Made by a program: the position numbers and the translations under genes. The notes beneath the pieces were generated by a model. It worked only from the letters and a program-made list of their open reading frames with translations, was not told where the DNA came from and did no database searches. A stretch of DNA of 64,000 nt from an uncultured Clostridia bacterium. Lineage in GTDB: Bacteria; Bacillota; Clostridia; Oscillospirales; Ruminococcaceae. The stretch covers positions 1 to 64,000 of the forward strand of contig CANQNF010000002.1 in the NCBI GenBank assembly GCA_947625125.1. Reading direction: 5' to 3'. Within the stretch, counting starts at the first letter, position 1. The number at the start of each line of letters is the position of its first letter. Below are positions 1 to 7,977 of this stretch, piece after piece.

Positions 1-206
1 GTCATTTGCCCTTGACCCTGCAAGCCCTTTGAAAAGGGCTTGATCCTAAACTTTTATATTATGTGGTCGAAATGGCCACTCCCTTTTGCAGGATGCTTAA
101 AATGCGCATAAAACGGCGTATTATAGGACAAAATCATAATATAAGGCATATCCGAATATAGGGGTCATGCGTGAAAAACGGAAACATTCCTAAATTAGTC
201 TGCCCG

Positions 207-234
207 AAAAAAGCCCGCGCATTTCTGCACGGGC
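207..234 (-). terminator. Intrinsic terminator downstream of the minus-strand lipoprotein gene
   Basis: Minus strand reads gcccgtgcagaaatgcgcgggc followed by a TTTTTT run, just after the stop at 250. Confidence 0.7.
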
Positions 235-249
235 GATGAATTTTCGTTT

Positions 250-1263
250 TCACTGCTCATAATACTTCACTATCCAGTTATATGTATTCGGGCAGTTTGC
301 TTCGAGGCCGTCGGGGTCGGAGCAGAAATTCGAGAACGCCTCCGCCCAATACTCCTTAGCGGTGCTGACGTTGTGGTCCCACGGGTCGAAGTATGCCTTG
401 AACGAGCCTATCTCCATGTTATAGACCCTTACAAAGTCGGCGTCGGTGGTGATTCTGAAGCCGTAGCCGCCGTTGCCCCATACCCGGTAGTCGATGTAGT
501 GGCCGGTCTCGTGCACTACGCACGGATATGCGCTCTTTCTGTTTGCTATGTAAATCGTCTTTCTCTCGGTCGTGGCAAAACCTGCCATCCCGTCGGGCGC
601 AGGGTTCGAGGGGTTAAGGGAATTCCAGTAATTTTCGACATGATTAGTCACGAGCACTACCCAGCCGTCGTTCTGGAAATGCTTTCTGACGATGCTCGGG
701 ACGGTGTTGAAATATTTTTCAACAGTCCGCATGACGTCGTCGGTTATATCGTCGGAGTCTCTTAGGATGATGTCGGAATAAAACGCTTCCTGCTCAGGCT
801 CGACATATTCCTCTTCCTCTTCGGTAGTCGTCGTCGGGGGAGCGGTCGTTGTGGGAGGAGCGGTAGTAGTCGGGGGAGCGGTCGTAGTGGGCTTTTCGGT
901 AGTCGTCGGAGCAGGCGTGGTGGTAGGTTCGGGAGTAGTTGTCGGCGCCGGAGTAGTCGTCGGGGCAGGGGTAGTCGTCGGCTCCGGCGTGGTAGTAGGC
1001 TCGGGAGTGGTGGTCGGCTCCGGGGTAGTGGTAGGCTCCGGTGTGGTCGTGGGCGCAGTGGTCGGCGGGGGCACGGTCGTGGGCGGAGCTGTTGTAGCGG
1101 AGGTCGGAGCTGTTGTAACGGCCGGGTCGGAAGCAGCGGCGGCAATCTCGGCGAAGGTCTGAGAGGGGATGGTTATTTCGCCCTGCGAGATCTTAAGTCC
1201 GCAGGAGCAGAGTATCACCGAAACTGACGCGATATATAAAGTTGTTAATAAAAATCTTTTCAT
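250..1263 (-). CDS. Lipoprotein zinc metallopeptidase, ATLF/PPEP-like domain, with Thr/Pro-rich repeat linker
   Basis: Lipobox-like CSCG after signal peptide; (TTTPEP/TTTAPP)n linker; HETGHYID (HExxH) and downstream EYWAEAF glutamate. Confidence 0.75.
   Translation of the reverse strand: MKRFLLTTLYIASVSVILCSCGLKISQGEITIPSQTFAEIAAAASDPAVTTAPTSATTAPPTTVPPPTTAPTTTPEPTTTPEPTTTPEPTTTPEPTTTPAPTTTPAPTTTPEPTTTPAPTTTEKPTTTAPPTTTAPPTTTAPPTTTTEEEEEYVEPEQEAFYSDIILRDSDDITDDVMRTVEKYFNTVPSIVRKHFQNDGWVVLVTNHVENYWNSLNPSNPAPDGMAGFATTERKTIYIANRKSAYPCVVHETGHYIDYRVWGNGGYGFRITTDADFVRVYNMEIGSFKAYFDPWDHNVSTAKEYWAEAFSNFCSDPDGLEANCPNTYNWIVKYYEQ
836..1085. repeat. Imperfect short tandem repeats encoding the TTTPEP/TTTAPP linker
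   Basis: Repeated ggtagtggtaggctcc / gtagtcgtcggggcagg-type units. Confidence 0.8.
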
Positions 1264-1442
1264 TAACAGGTCTTCCTTAATCAGTTAAAATAAAGTGCCG
1301 CAATTCATCACGTTACTATTATACACAAAGAGAATGCAAAAGTCAATAACCAATTTTAGAAAAAGGGCCGTTTCCATCAGGATGTTTTAACAGCTCCGAG
1401 CGCTTCTTTTAAGTCATAAAATGCCTGTTTTGCTTTATTATG

Positions 1443-1616
1443 TCACTTTTTGTTCATGTCGACTTCTTCCTTGGCAAGCATCACGTTTTCCTCGGAGCGG
1501 TTGTAAACGCGTTCATTCTTGGGGTTTGTGACGTTGTCGGTAATAGGGCATTCCTTGTAAAGGGGTATTACTCTGCCCCTCGGCTTGTAAATTCTCAAAT
1601 CGTCGTTATGATCCAT
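1443..1616 (-). CDS. Small 57-aa protein MDHNDDLRIYKPRGRVIPLYKECPITDNVTNPKNERVYNRSEENVMLAKEEVDMNKK; possibly DUF3787-like (not in the supplied ORF track)
   Basis: ATG preceded by AGGAGG on the minus strand; complete ORF; C-terminal AKEEVDMNKK resembles the AKExVDxNxK ending I associate with DUF3787 proteins. Confidence 0.5.
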   Translation of the reverse strand: MDHNDDLRIYKPRGRVIPLYKECPITDNVTNPKNERVYNRSEENVMLAKEEVDMNKK

Positions 1617-1712
1617 ACTGATCCTCCTTTCGGACTGTTAAAAATATTTTATCCGAAAAATTTTTCTTTATCCGTTGACAACCGAGAATAAATGTGATAA
1701 AATAATGACTAT

Positions 1713-1799
1713 GCCGCTGTGGTGAAATTGGCAGACACATGGGACTTAAAATCCCCCGCCCTTAAAAGCGTGCCGGTTCGAGTCCGGCCAGCGGCACCA
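1713..1799 (+). tRNA. tRNA-Leu (anticodon TAA)
   Basis: Acceptor gccgctg/cagcggc, anticodon loop CTTAAAA, long variable arm, GGTTCGAGTCC T-arm, encoded CCA. Confidence 0.95.
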
Positions 1800-1801
1800 A
1801 G

Positions 1802-1837
1802 GCGTCGCAAGCTATATATCGCTTGCGGCGCTTTCTG
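1802..1837 (+). terminator. Probable terminator of the tRNA-Leu transcript
   Basis: gcgtcgcaagc-tatatat-cgcttgcggcgc followed by tttct. Confidence 0.5.
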
Positions 1838-1884
1838 TATGCTTCGCATTTGAAATCGCCGCTGCATTCATTCCGCGCACAGAT

Positions 1885-1969
1885 GCGATTATTTCTCCGT
1901 GAGACAACCGAGACGGTCGTTCTTGTCGAGGGCAGTCGAACGGCAAGAAATAACGCTTCTGATTCCGGC
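1885..1969. repeat. Dispersed repeat family R1, copy A (divergent)
   Basis: Shares tcgagggcagtcgaacggcaa(g/a)aaataacgcttctgattccg with copy B at 2086. Confidence 0.7.
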
Positions 1970-2085
1970 TTTTCCCCAAAAACGCAGGCATTTTCGGGGA
2001 CCCCATATAAATGGCGAGCCCTTTTGGCTCGCCGCAAATTTCTTTATAAAGCTATTGCAAATTGCGGCTTCGCTTGACGAAAGAC

Positions 2086-2170
2086 GCGATTAAAACTCTT
2101 TGAGCCAACCGAGGCAATCGTTGCCGTCGAGGGCAGTCGAACGGCAAAAAATAACGCTTCTGATTCCGCC
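2086..2170. repeat. Dispersed repeat family R1, copy B
   Basis: First 41 nt (gcgattaaaactctttgagccaaccgaggcaatcgttgccg) also occur at 55857. Confidence 0.85.
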
Positions 2171-2514
2171 TCCTCCCCGAAAAGTCACGCTCCCACGCAT
2201 AAAAATTGCCGGAGCAATTTTTATGCGCTCCGCTTTGACTTTTTGCGGGCGCGTAACCTAAGCCTCCTGCTGTTTTAGAAAAAATGGCAGGAATTTTTAC
2301 TTTTGCGGGATTTAGAATTTTTCCTTTTTTGTGTTGTTGGTATGGACTTTTCACTTCCTGCGCCGCCACCCCTCGCTCGCGACTCCTGCCGGATTCGCTC
2401 GCTCGGGGCTTTGCGCTAAGCTAAGGGCCACTCCCTCTCCCTCCTGTCTTTACAACTCCCCCTGTTGAAAACCGTATGCAAATCCCACAAACCTGAACTT
2501 TTTATAAAAAACTC

Positions 2515-2543
2515 TTGACTTGAGCGCTTCAAAGGCGTATTAT
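2515..2543 (+). promoter_or_regulatory. SigA-type promoter of the shikimate operon
   Basis: TTGACT - 17 nt - TATTAT. Confidence 0.7.
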
Positions 2544-2574
2544 ATAAATAATTATAGTATGGGAGACCGGCAAG

Positions 2575-2613
2575 ATGAACCTTAATTTCGGATACTTTTA
2601 CTATTATATTTAA
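2575..2613 (+). CDS. Aromatic amino acid leader peptide MNLNFGYFYYYI
   Basis: gggag SD at 2561-2565; ATG..TAA with 2 Phe and 4 Tyr codons in 12; upstream of a terminator hairpin and the aro operon. Confidence 0.75.
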   Translation: MNLNFGYFYYYI

Positions 2614-2647
2614 CCGGCATTGGCGGATAAACGGATCGTAGATTTGT

Positions 2648-2693
2648 CCTCCACTGCTTATTCGTGTTGAATAAACGGTCGGAGGAGTTTTTT
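2648..2693 (+). promoter_or_regulatory. Attenuator terminator hairpin (alternative pairing with 2624-2634)
   Basis: cctccactgcttattc-gtgtt-gaataaacggtcggagg then agTTTTTT; upstream cggataaacgg can pair with ctgcttattcg. Confidence 0.75.
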
Positions 2694-2709
2694 GAACAGG
2701 GGGACTCAA

Positions 2710-3993
2710 ATGGAAAGCCTTGAGCGCACAAGAAAACGTATTAACGAGATAGACCGCGAGATGGCGAAGCTCTGGTGCGAGCGCATGAACGCCGTGAGAG
2801 AGGTCACGGAATACAAAAAGAAGATGAACATGCCGGTCTTAGACGCGGCGAGAGAGGCTTCTTTGCTCGAAAAAAATCTTTCATACATTCCCGAGGAGCT
2901 CAGGGACTACTACGTCGAATTCCAGCGCGGAGTAGTCGGGGTATCAAAGACTTATCAGCGCGGTGAAATCGACCGCGAGCCCAATATTATCCCTCTTTTT
3001 TTGGGGGACAGAAGCTATGACATCCTTGTCCGCCGCGGGTCGTTAAGCGCCGCCGGCAGCTACATGAATATTGACCGAAAGGTGCTCGTCGTCACCGACG
3101 ACGGAGTGCCCGCCGAGTATGCAGAAACGGTCTCGAAGCAGTGCGGTAGTCCCGTCATCGTCACGCTTCCGCAGGGCGAGAGGACAAAGTGCTTTGAAAG
3201 CTTCCGCACGCTTCTGCTTAAAATGCTCGATTCCGGCTTCACGAGAAAAGACTGCGTAGTCGCCGTGGGCGGCGGCGTCATCGGCGATCTTGCGGGCTTT
3301 GCGGCGGCCGCGTACATGAGGGGCATAGATTTTTACAACATCCCGACCACCACCCTTTCACAGATAGATTCCTCCATCGGCGGCAAGGTGGCGATAGATC
3401 TTGAGGGCTATAAAAACACTGTGGGAGCGTTCTGGCAGCCTAAGTTCGTGCTCATAGATCCCGATGTTTTAAAAACTCTCGACGACAGGCAGGTCTCCGC
3501 CGGTCTTGCCGAAGCGGTTAAAATGTCGCTTTGCTTCGACGGCAAGCTGTTTGATATGTTTGAGCATGGCGGCTGCGATATAGACGAGATAATCCGCCGT
3601 TCTTTGATGATAAAAAAATCGGTCGTCGAAAAGGACGAGACCGAGAATTCCCTAAGAAAAGTTCTGAATTTCGGTCATACCATCGGCCACGGCATTGAGA
3701 CCGCCGAAAACGGCAGACTTATCCACGGCGAATGCGTAGCGCTCGGCATGCTCCCGATGTGCTCTTTTGATGTGCGCGCACGCCTTAAAAAGGTCCTTGA
3801 GAGCCTTAAGCTGCCGACTAAGATAACCGCCGACCCCGCCAAGGTAAAGCTCGCCTACAGCCATGACAAAAAGTTCGAGGGCAGCGGTGTCAGCATAGTT
3901 AAAGTAAACGAGCCGGGCGAATTTGAGATCGAAAAGCTCACGTTTTCCGAGCTTGACCGGCTTTTTGACAAATATCTGGAGGATGAGCAATGA
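2710..3993 (+). CDS. aroB: Chorismate mutase (AroQ-type) - 3-dehydroquinate synthase fusion
   Basis: N-terminal TRKRINEIDREMAKLWCERM CM helix; AVGGGVIGDLAGFAAAAYMRGI and HTIGHGIE of DHQ synthase; ATG 2710 with agggg SD preferred to the TTG at 2692. Confidence 0.9.
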   Translation: MESLERTRKRINEIDREMAKLWCERMNAVREVTEYKKKMNMPVLDAAREASLLEKNLSYIPEELRDYYVEFQRGVVGVSKTYQRGEIDREPNIIPLFLGDRSYDILVRRGSLSAAGSYMNIDRKVLVVTDDGVPAEYAETVSKQCGSPVIVTLPQGERTKCFESFRTLLLKMLDSGFTRKDCVVAVGGGVIGDLAGFAAAAYMRGIDFYNIPTTTLSQIDSSIGGKVAIDLEGYKNTVGAFWQPKFVLIDPDVLKTLDDRQVSAGLAEAVKMSLCFDGKLFDMFEHGGCDIDEIIRRSLMIKKSVVEKDETENSLRKVLNFGHTIGHGIETAENGRLIHGECVALGMLPMCSFDVRARLKKVLESLKLPTKITADPAKVKLAYSHDKKFEGSGVSIVKVNEPGEFEIEKLTFSELDRLFDKYLEDEQ

Positions 3994-5081
3994 AAAATAC
4001 ATACGGAGAGAGCGTTTCTCTTACGCTTTTCGGCGAGAGCCACGGGCCCGCCGTCGGAGCCGTGATAGACGGACTTGCCCCGGGGATCCCCGTGGATAAC
4101 GATTTTATCAGAGCGCAGCTCACAAAGCGCCGTCCGTCCGGCAGAATATCCACATCCCGGGTCGAGGACGACGAGTTTGAGATATTAAGCGGCGTTTTCA
4201 ACGGCTTCACGACCGGCACGCCTATCGCCATATCGATACCCAACAAAAACGTCAGGAGCGCCGACTATTCCGACGTTTCCCGTCTTGCAAGACCCGGCCA
4301 TGCCGACTATACCGCTCACCTGAAATACCACGGCTTCGAGGACTTCAGGGGAGGCGGTCACTTCTCGGGCAGGCTTACCGCCGCCGTAGTCGCGGCAGGC
4401 GCGATTTTCCTGAGTGCTTTAAAGGCCAAGGGAATCGCCGTCGGCACCCATATAAAGGCATGCGCAGGCATACCCGACCGTGCCTTTTCCGACATCCCGT
4501 CCGAAATCGAGGCTCTTAACGCGATGAATTTTGCTGTTTTGGACAGGGAGACCGCTTCGGTCATGACCGCAAAAATAGAAGCCGCAGCCAAGGACGGCGA
4601 CAGCGTGGGCGGAATTCTCGAGACCGCCGTGATAGGCTTTCCCGCAGGAGTCGGCGAGCCGTTCTTCGGCAGTCTTGAATCAAAGCTCTCGGCGGCGCTG
4701 TTCTCGATCCCCGCGGTCAAGGGCGTGCAGTTCGGCGACGGATTTGCCTTAAGCGGCCTCACCGGCAGCCTTTCAAACGACCCTCTTGAGGTCTCGGGCG
4801 GAAAAATAATCACGAAAACAAACCGCAACGGCGGCATAAACGGCGGCATTTCAAACGGCATGCCGATAATCTTTTCGACCGCCATAAAGCCCACGCCGTC
4901 CATCTTCAAGCAGCAGGACACCGTCGACTATCTTAAAAACGAAAACGCCGTTTTATCTCTCAAGGGCCGCCACGACCCCGCCATAGTCCACCGTGCCCGT
5001 GTCGTTCAAGACAGCATAACGGCGCTCGTTCTGTGCGACGAGCTGGCCCAGAGATACGGTACCGACACGCTCATGCCCTAA
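3990..5081 (+). CDS. aroC: Chorismate synthase
   Basis: GESHGPAVGAVIDGLAPGI; RPSGRISTSRVEDDEFEILSGVF. Confidence 0.95.
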   Translation: MKNTYGESVSLTLFGESHGPAVGAVIDGLAPGIPVDNDFIRAQLTKRRPSGRISTSRVEDDEFEILSGVFNGFTTGTPIAISIPNKNVRSADYSDVSRLARPGHADYTAHLKYHGFEDFRGGGHFSGRLTAAVVAAGAIFLSALKAKGIAVGTHIKACAGIPDRAFSDIPSEIEALNAMNFAVLDRETASVMTAKIEAAAKDGDSVGGILETAVIGFPAGVGEPFFGSLESKLSAALFSIPAVKGVQFGDGFALSGLTGSLSNDPLEVSGGKIITKTNRNGGINGGISNGMPIIFSTAIKPTPSIFKQQDTVDYLKNENAVLSLKGRHDPAIVHRARVVQDSITALVLCDELAQRYGTDTLMP

Positions 5082-5091
5082 AGGAGAAAAT

Positions 5092-6333
5092 ATGGAGTAC
5101 GGTTGCATTGCAAAAAAGCTCGGCCACAGCTATTCCGCCGACATCCACGCGATGATAGGCGGCTACGATTATGTTTTAAAAGAGGTCCCCGAGGATATGC
5201 TTGCGGACTTCATGACGAAAAAAGACTTCAAGGGCATAAACGTCACGATACCCTATAAAAAGGACGTAATGCCGTTTCTTGACGAGATTGACCCGCTTGC
5301 CGAAAAGATAGGCTCGGTGAACACCGTTGTGAACGACGGCGGCCGGCTAAAGGGCTATAACACCGATATTTTGGGCATGACTGCGCTCTTAAAATTCGCA
5401 GGAATCGAAGTTTCGGGCAGGACAGTTTTGGTCCTCGGCACGGGCGGAACGTCGGTCACTGCTCAGCTGATGGCGAAAAATTTAGGCGCTGAAGAGGTCA
5501 TAGCGGTCTCAAGAAGCGGCCGTTTCGGGGCCGTCACCTACGCAGACGCCGCCGAAAAATACCCTGGCGCTCATGTGATAATAAACACGACTCCCGTGGG
5601 AATGTTTCCCGACAACTATGCCGAGCCGCCGATAGATATTGATAAATTCTCTGATTTGGAGGCCGTCGCAGACGCGGTGTTCAACCCGTTTTGCACAAAT
5701 CTCGTCTTGCGCGCTAAGTCCCGCGGTATAAAGGCTGTCGGGGGCATTTACATGCTCGTTGCGCAGGCCGTATACGCCGCCGAAAGATTCACGGGAAAGA
5801 CCCTCGACAAGTCGGAAATTGACCGAATCTATCATGAACTCCTGAACAAAAAGCAAAACGTCGCGCTCATCGGCATGCCCGCCTGCGGCAAGACGACCGT
5901 CGGCAGGGCGGTCGCGAAGTCCCTCGGTAGAGATTTTATAGACCTTGACGTCGAAATCGAACTTAAGGCCCGGAAAAGAATCTCCGACATTTTCGCCGAA
6001 AGCGGCGAGGAGTATTTCAGAGACATTGAGTCCGAAGTCTTAAGGGACGTATGCAAAAGGACGGGGCTCGTCATTTCTACCGGCGGGGGAGCGATTTTAA
6101 GAGACAAAAACGTCGAAGCTCTGAGGCAAAACTGTAAAGTATTTTTCCTTGACAGAGACGTAAACTGGCTAAGACCTACAAAAGACCGTCCGACGGCGAG
6201 CGATTTTGAAGCGATAAAAAAGCGCTATGAGGAGCGCTACCCGAAGTATCTTATGGCCGCCGACGAGATAATAAAGCCGGTGGAAAGCGTAGAAATCAAT
6301 GCAAAAATGATCGTAGAGAGGTTTTTAAGATGA
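5092..6333 (+). CDS. aroE-aroK: Shikimate dehydrogenase - shikimate kinase fusion
   Basis: GINVTIPYK and GTGGTSVTAQ (AroE); IGMPACGKTTVGRAVAKSLGRDFIDLD (AroK P-loop), STGGGAI. Confidence 0.93.
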   Translation: MEYGCIAKKLGHSYSADIHAMIGGYDYVLKEVPEDMLADFMTKKDFKGINVTIPYKKDVMPFLDEIDPLAEKIGSVNTVVNDGGRLKGYNTDILGMTALLKFAGIEVSGRTVLVLGTGGTSVTAQLMAKNLGAEEVIAVSRSGRFGAVTYADAAEKYPGAHVIINTTPVGMFPDNYAEPPIDIDKFSDLEAVADAVFNPFCTNLVLRAKSRGIKAVGGIYMLVAQAVYAAERFTGKTLDKSEIDRIYHELLNKKQNVALIGMPACGKTTVGRAVAKSLGRDFIDLDVEIELKARKRISDIFAESGEEYFRDIESEVLRDVCKRTGLVISTGGGAILRDKNVEALRQNCKVFFLDRDVNWLRPTKDRPTASDFEAIKKRYEERYPKYLMAADEIIKPVESVEINAKMIVERFLR

Positions 6334-6767
6334 AAATTCTGGTAATTAACGGCCCGAATCTCAACATGCTCGGCATACGCGAGCCGGACATCTACGGCCG
6401 CGAGACATACGCCACGCTTCTTGAGAAGATAGGCACGCACTGTAAAGCCAAAGGCCTTGACGTCGAATTTTTCCAGTCCAACCACGAGGGCTCTCTTGTC
6501 GATAAAATCCAGGAGGCCTACGGCAGAATCGACGGCATTGTGATCAACCCGGGCGCCTACACTCACACCTCGGTAGCGCTGCTTGACGCCCTCAAAGCGG
6601 TGTCGATACCTGCGGTCGAGGTGCATATCTCCGAGGTCGACAAGAGAGAGGAATTTCGGCAGATAAGCTACGTCCGTGCGGCCTGTTTCGCCGTAATTAC
6701 GGGCCACGGCACCGACGGGTATCTCGAGGCCGTGGACCTTTTGGCGGAAAGGTGCGGTAAAAAATGA
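6330..6767 (+). CDS. aroQ: Type II 3-dehydroquinate dehydratase
   Basis: ILVINGPNLNMLGIREPDIYG; INPGAYTHTSVAL. Confidence 0.95.
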   Translation: MKILVINGPNLNMLGIREPDIYGRETYATLLEKIGTHCKAKGLDVEFFQSNHEGSLVDKIQEAYGRIDGIVINPGAYTHTSVALLDALKAVSIPAVEVHISEVDKREEFRQISYVRAACFAVITGHGTDGYLEAVDLLAERCGKK

Positions 6768-7969
6768 GTCTTGCGACGATAAAACCGTCCGTTGTGAAAG
6801 GCTCGGCAAGCGCTCCGCCGTCAAAGAGCATGAGCCACCGGCTTCTTTTGCTTGCAGCTCTAAGCGGCGGCACCTGTAAAGTAGAAAACCTTGCCTGGCC
6901 TCAGGACGTTCTTGCGATGACCGACTGCCTGCGGGCATTGGGCTGCAAGGTGGAAACATCCTCAAGCAGCGCCATAATAGACGGTAATAATTTTTTACGG
7001 GACGTTTCCCCTGACCTCTGCTGCCGTGAAAGCGGAAACACGCTTCGCTTTTTGATACCTCTTTGCCTCACCCTCGGCAGGCCCGTCTCGCTTCACGGCT
7101 CCGAACGCCTTATGGAGCGCCCGCAGGAGGTCTACGAAAAGCTCTGCCGCGAGCAGGGCTTCGGGTATGAAAAAGGGGAGCGCGCCATCACGGTCGAGGG
7201 CAGGCTGAAGCCCGGAAAATACGCGCTTTCCGGCTCGATTTCGAGTCAGTTTATATCGGGTCTCATCTTCGGCCTCCTGTCCCTTTCGGGCGAGAGCGTG
7301 ATTGAGATAACCCCGCCCTTTGAAAGCCGTTCATATGTTGAAATGACGCTTGACGCAGTCCGGCAATTCGGCGGCTCGGTCAGGTTCACTGACGACTTTA
7401 CGATATGCGTATCCGGCCGCAGTTTAAGGCCCGAAAACGTCGTTTGCGAGGGCGACTGTTCAAACGCCGCTTTTTTGGACGCATTCAACTGCATAGGCGG
7501 CTCTGTAAAGGTACTTGGCTTGTCAGACATGACCTCCCAGGGCGACCGCGTTTATAAGGAGCATTTCCCCCGGCTCATGAGCGGCTGCCCCGAAATCGAC
7601 ATCTCCGACTGCCCGGACTTGGGGCCGGTTTGCATAGCCCTCGGAGCGCTTTTAAACGGCTGTAAGCTCACCGGCACCCGCAGGCTTTCCATGAAAGAGA
7701 GCGACCGCGGCCACGCTATGCAGGAGGAGCTTAGAAAGCTCGGCTGTGAAATTATTGTCAAAGACAACGAAATAACCGTTCCCAAGGCGGTTTTACACAG
7801 CCCCGAGGTCCCTTTGAGCGGCCACAACGACCACAGGATAGTCATGGCTCTCTCGGTCATTTTAAGCGTTATCGGCGGGGAGATAGACGGCTGCGAGGCC
7901 GTTTCCAAGACGTTCCCCGACTTCTTTGATGTGATAAAAAATCTCGGCTGCGACGTCGGGATAAGATAG
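6764..7969 (+). CDS. aroA: 3-phosphoshikimate 1-carboxyvinyltransferase
   Basis: SKSMSHRLLLLAAL; ESGNTLRFLIPL; GHNDHRIVMALSV. Confidence 0.95.
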   Translation: MSLATIKPSVVKGSASAPPSKSMSHRLLLLAALSGGTCKVENLAWPQDVLAMTDCLRALGCKVETSSSSAIIDGNNFLRDVSPDLCCRESGNTLRFLIPLCLTLGRPVSLHGSERLMERPQEVYEKLCREQGFGYEKGERAITVEGRLKPGKYALSGSISSQFISGLIFGLLSLSGESVIEITPPFESRSYVEMTLDAVRQFGGSVRFTDDFTICVSGRSLRPENVVCEGDCSNAAFLDAFNCIGGSVKVLGLSDMTSQGDRVYKEHFPRLMSGCPEIDISDCPDLGPVCIALGALLNGCKLTGTRRLSMKESDRGHAMQEELRKLGCEIIVKDNEITVPKAVLHSPEVPLSGHNDHRIVMALSVILSVIGGEIDGCEAVSKTFPDFFDVIKNLGCDVGIR

Positions 7970-7977
7970 GTGATCAT

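Noticed and set aside
851-1162. Plus-strand ORF MGGAVVVGGAVVV... and minus-strand ORF 762-1145
   Set aside because: Alternative-frame readings of the TTTPEP repeat DNA; the lipoprotein frame has signal peptide, domain and terminator
1440-1691. Plus-strand 83-aa ORF
   Set aside because: Antisense to the better-supported 57-aa minus-strand ORF with AGGAGG SD
1762-2369. Short ORFs over the post-tRNA region (RNQKRYFLPFDCPR...)
   Set aside because: Overlap the tRNA or dispersed repeat R1, no RBS; similarity between them is explained by repeat DNA
2540-2700. T-box riboswitch upstream of the aro operon
   Set aside because: No T-box sequence or specifier-loop architecture seen; leader peptide plus competing hairpins fit better
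6237-6965. 242-aa minus-strand ORF
   Set aside because: Antisense to aroQ and the ends of aroE-aroK/aroA; no start context and no family resemblance
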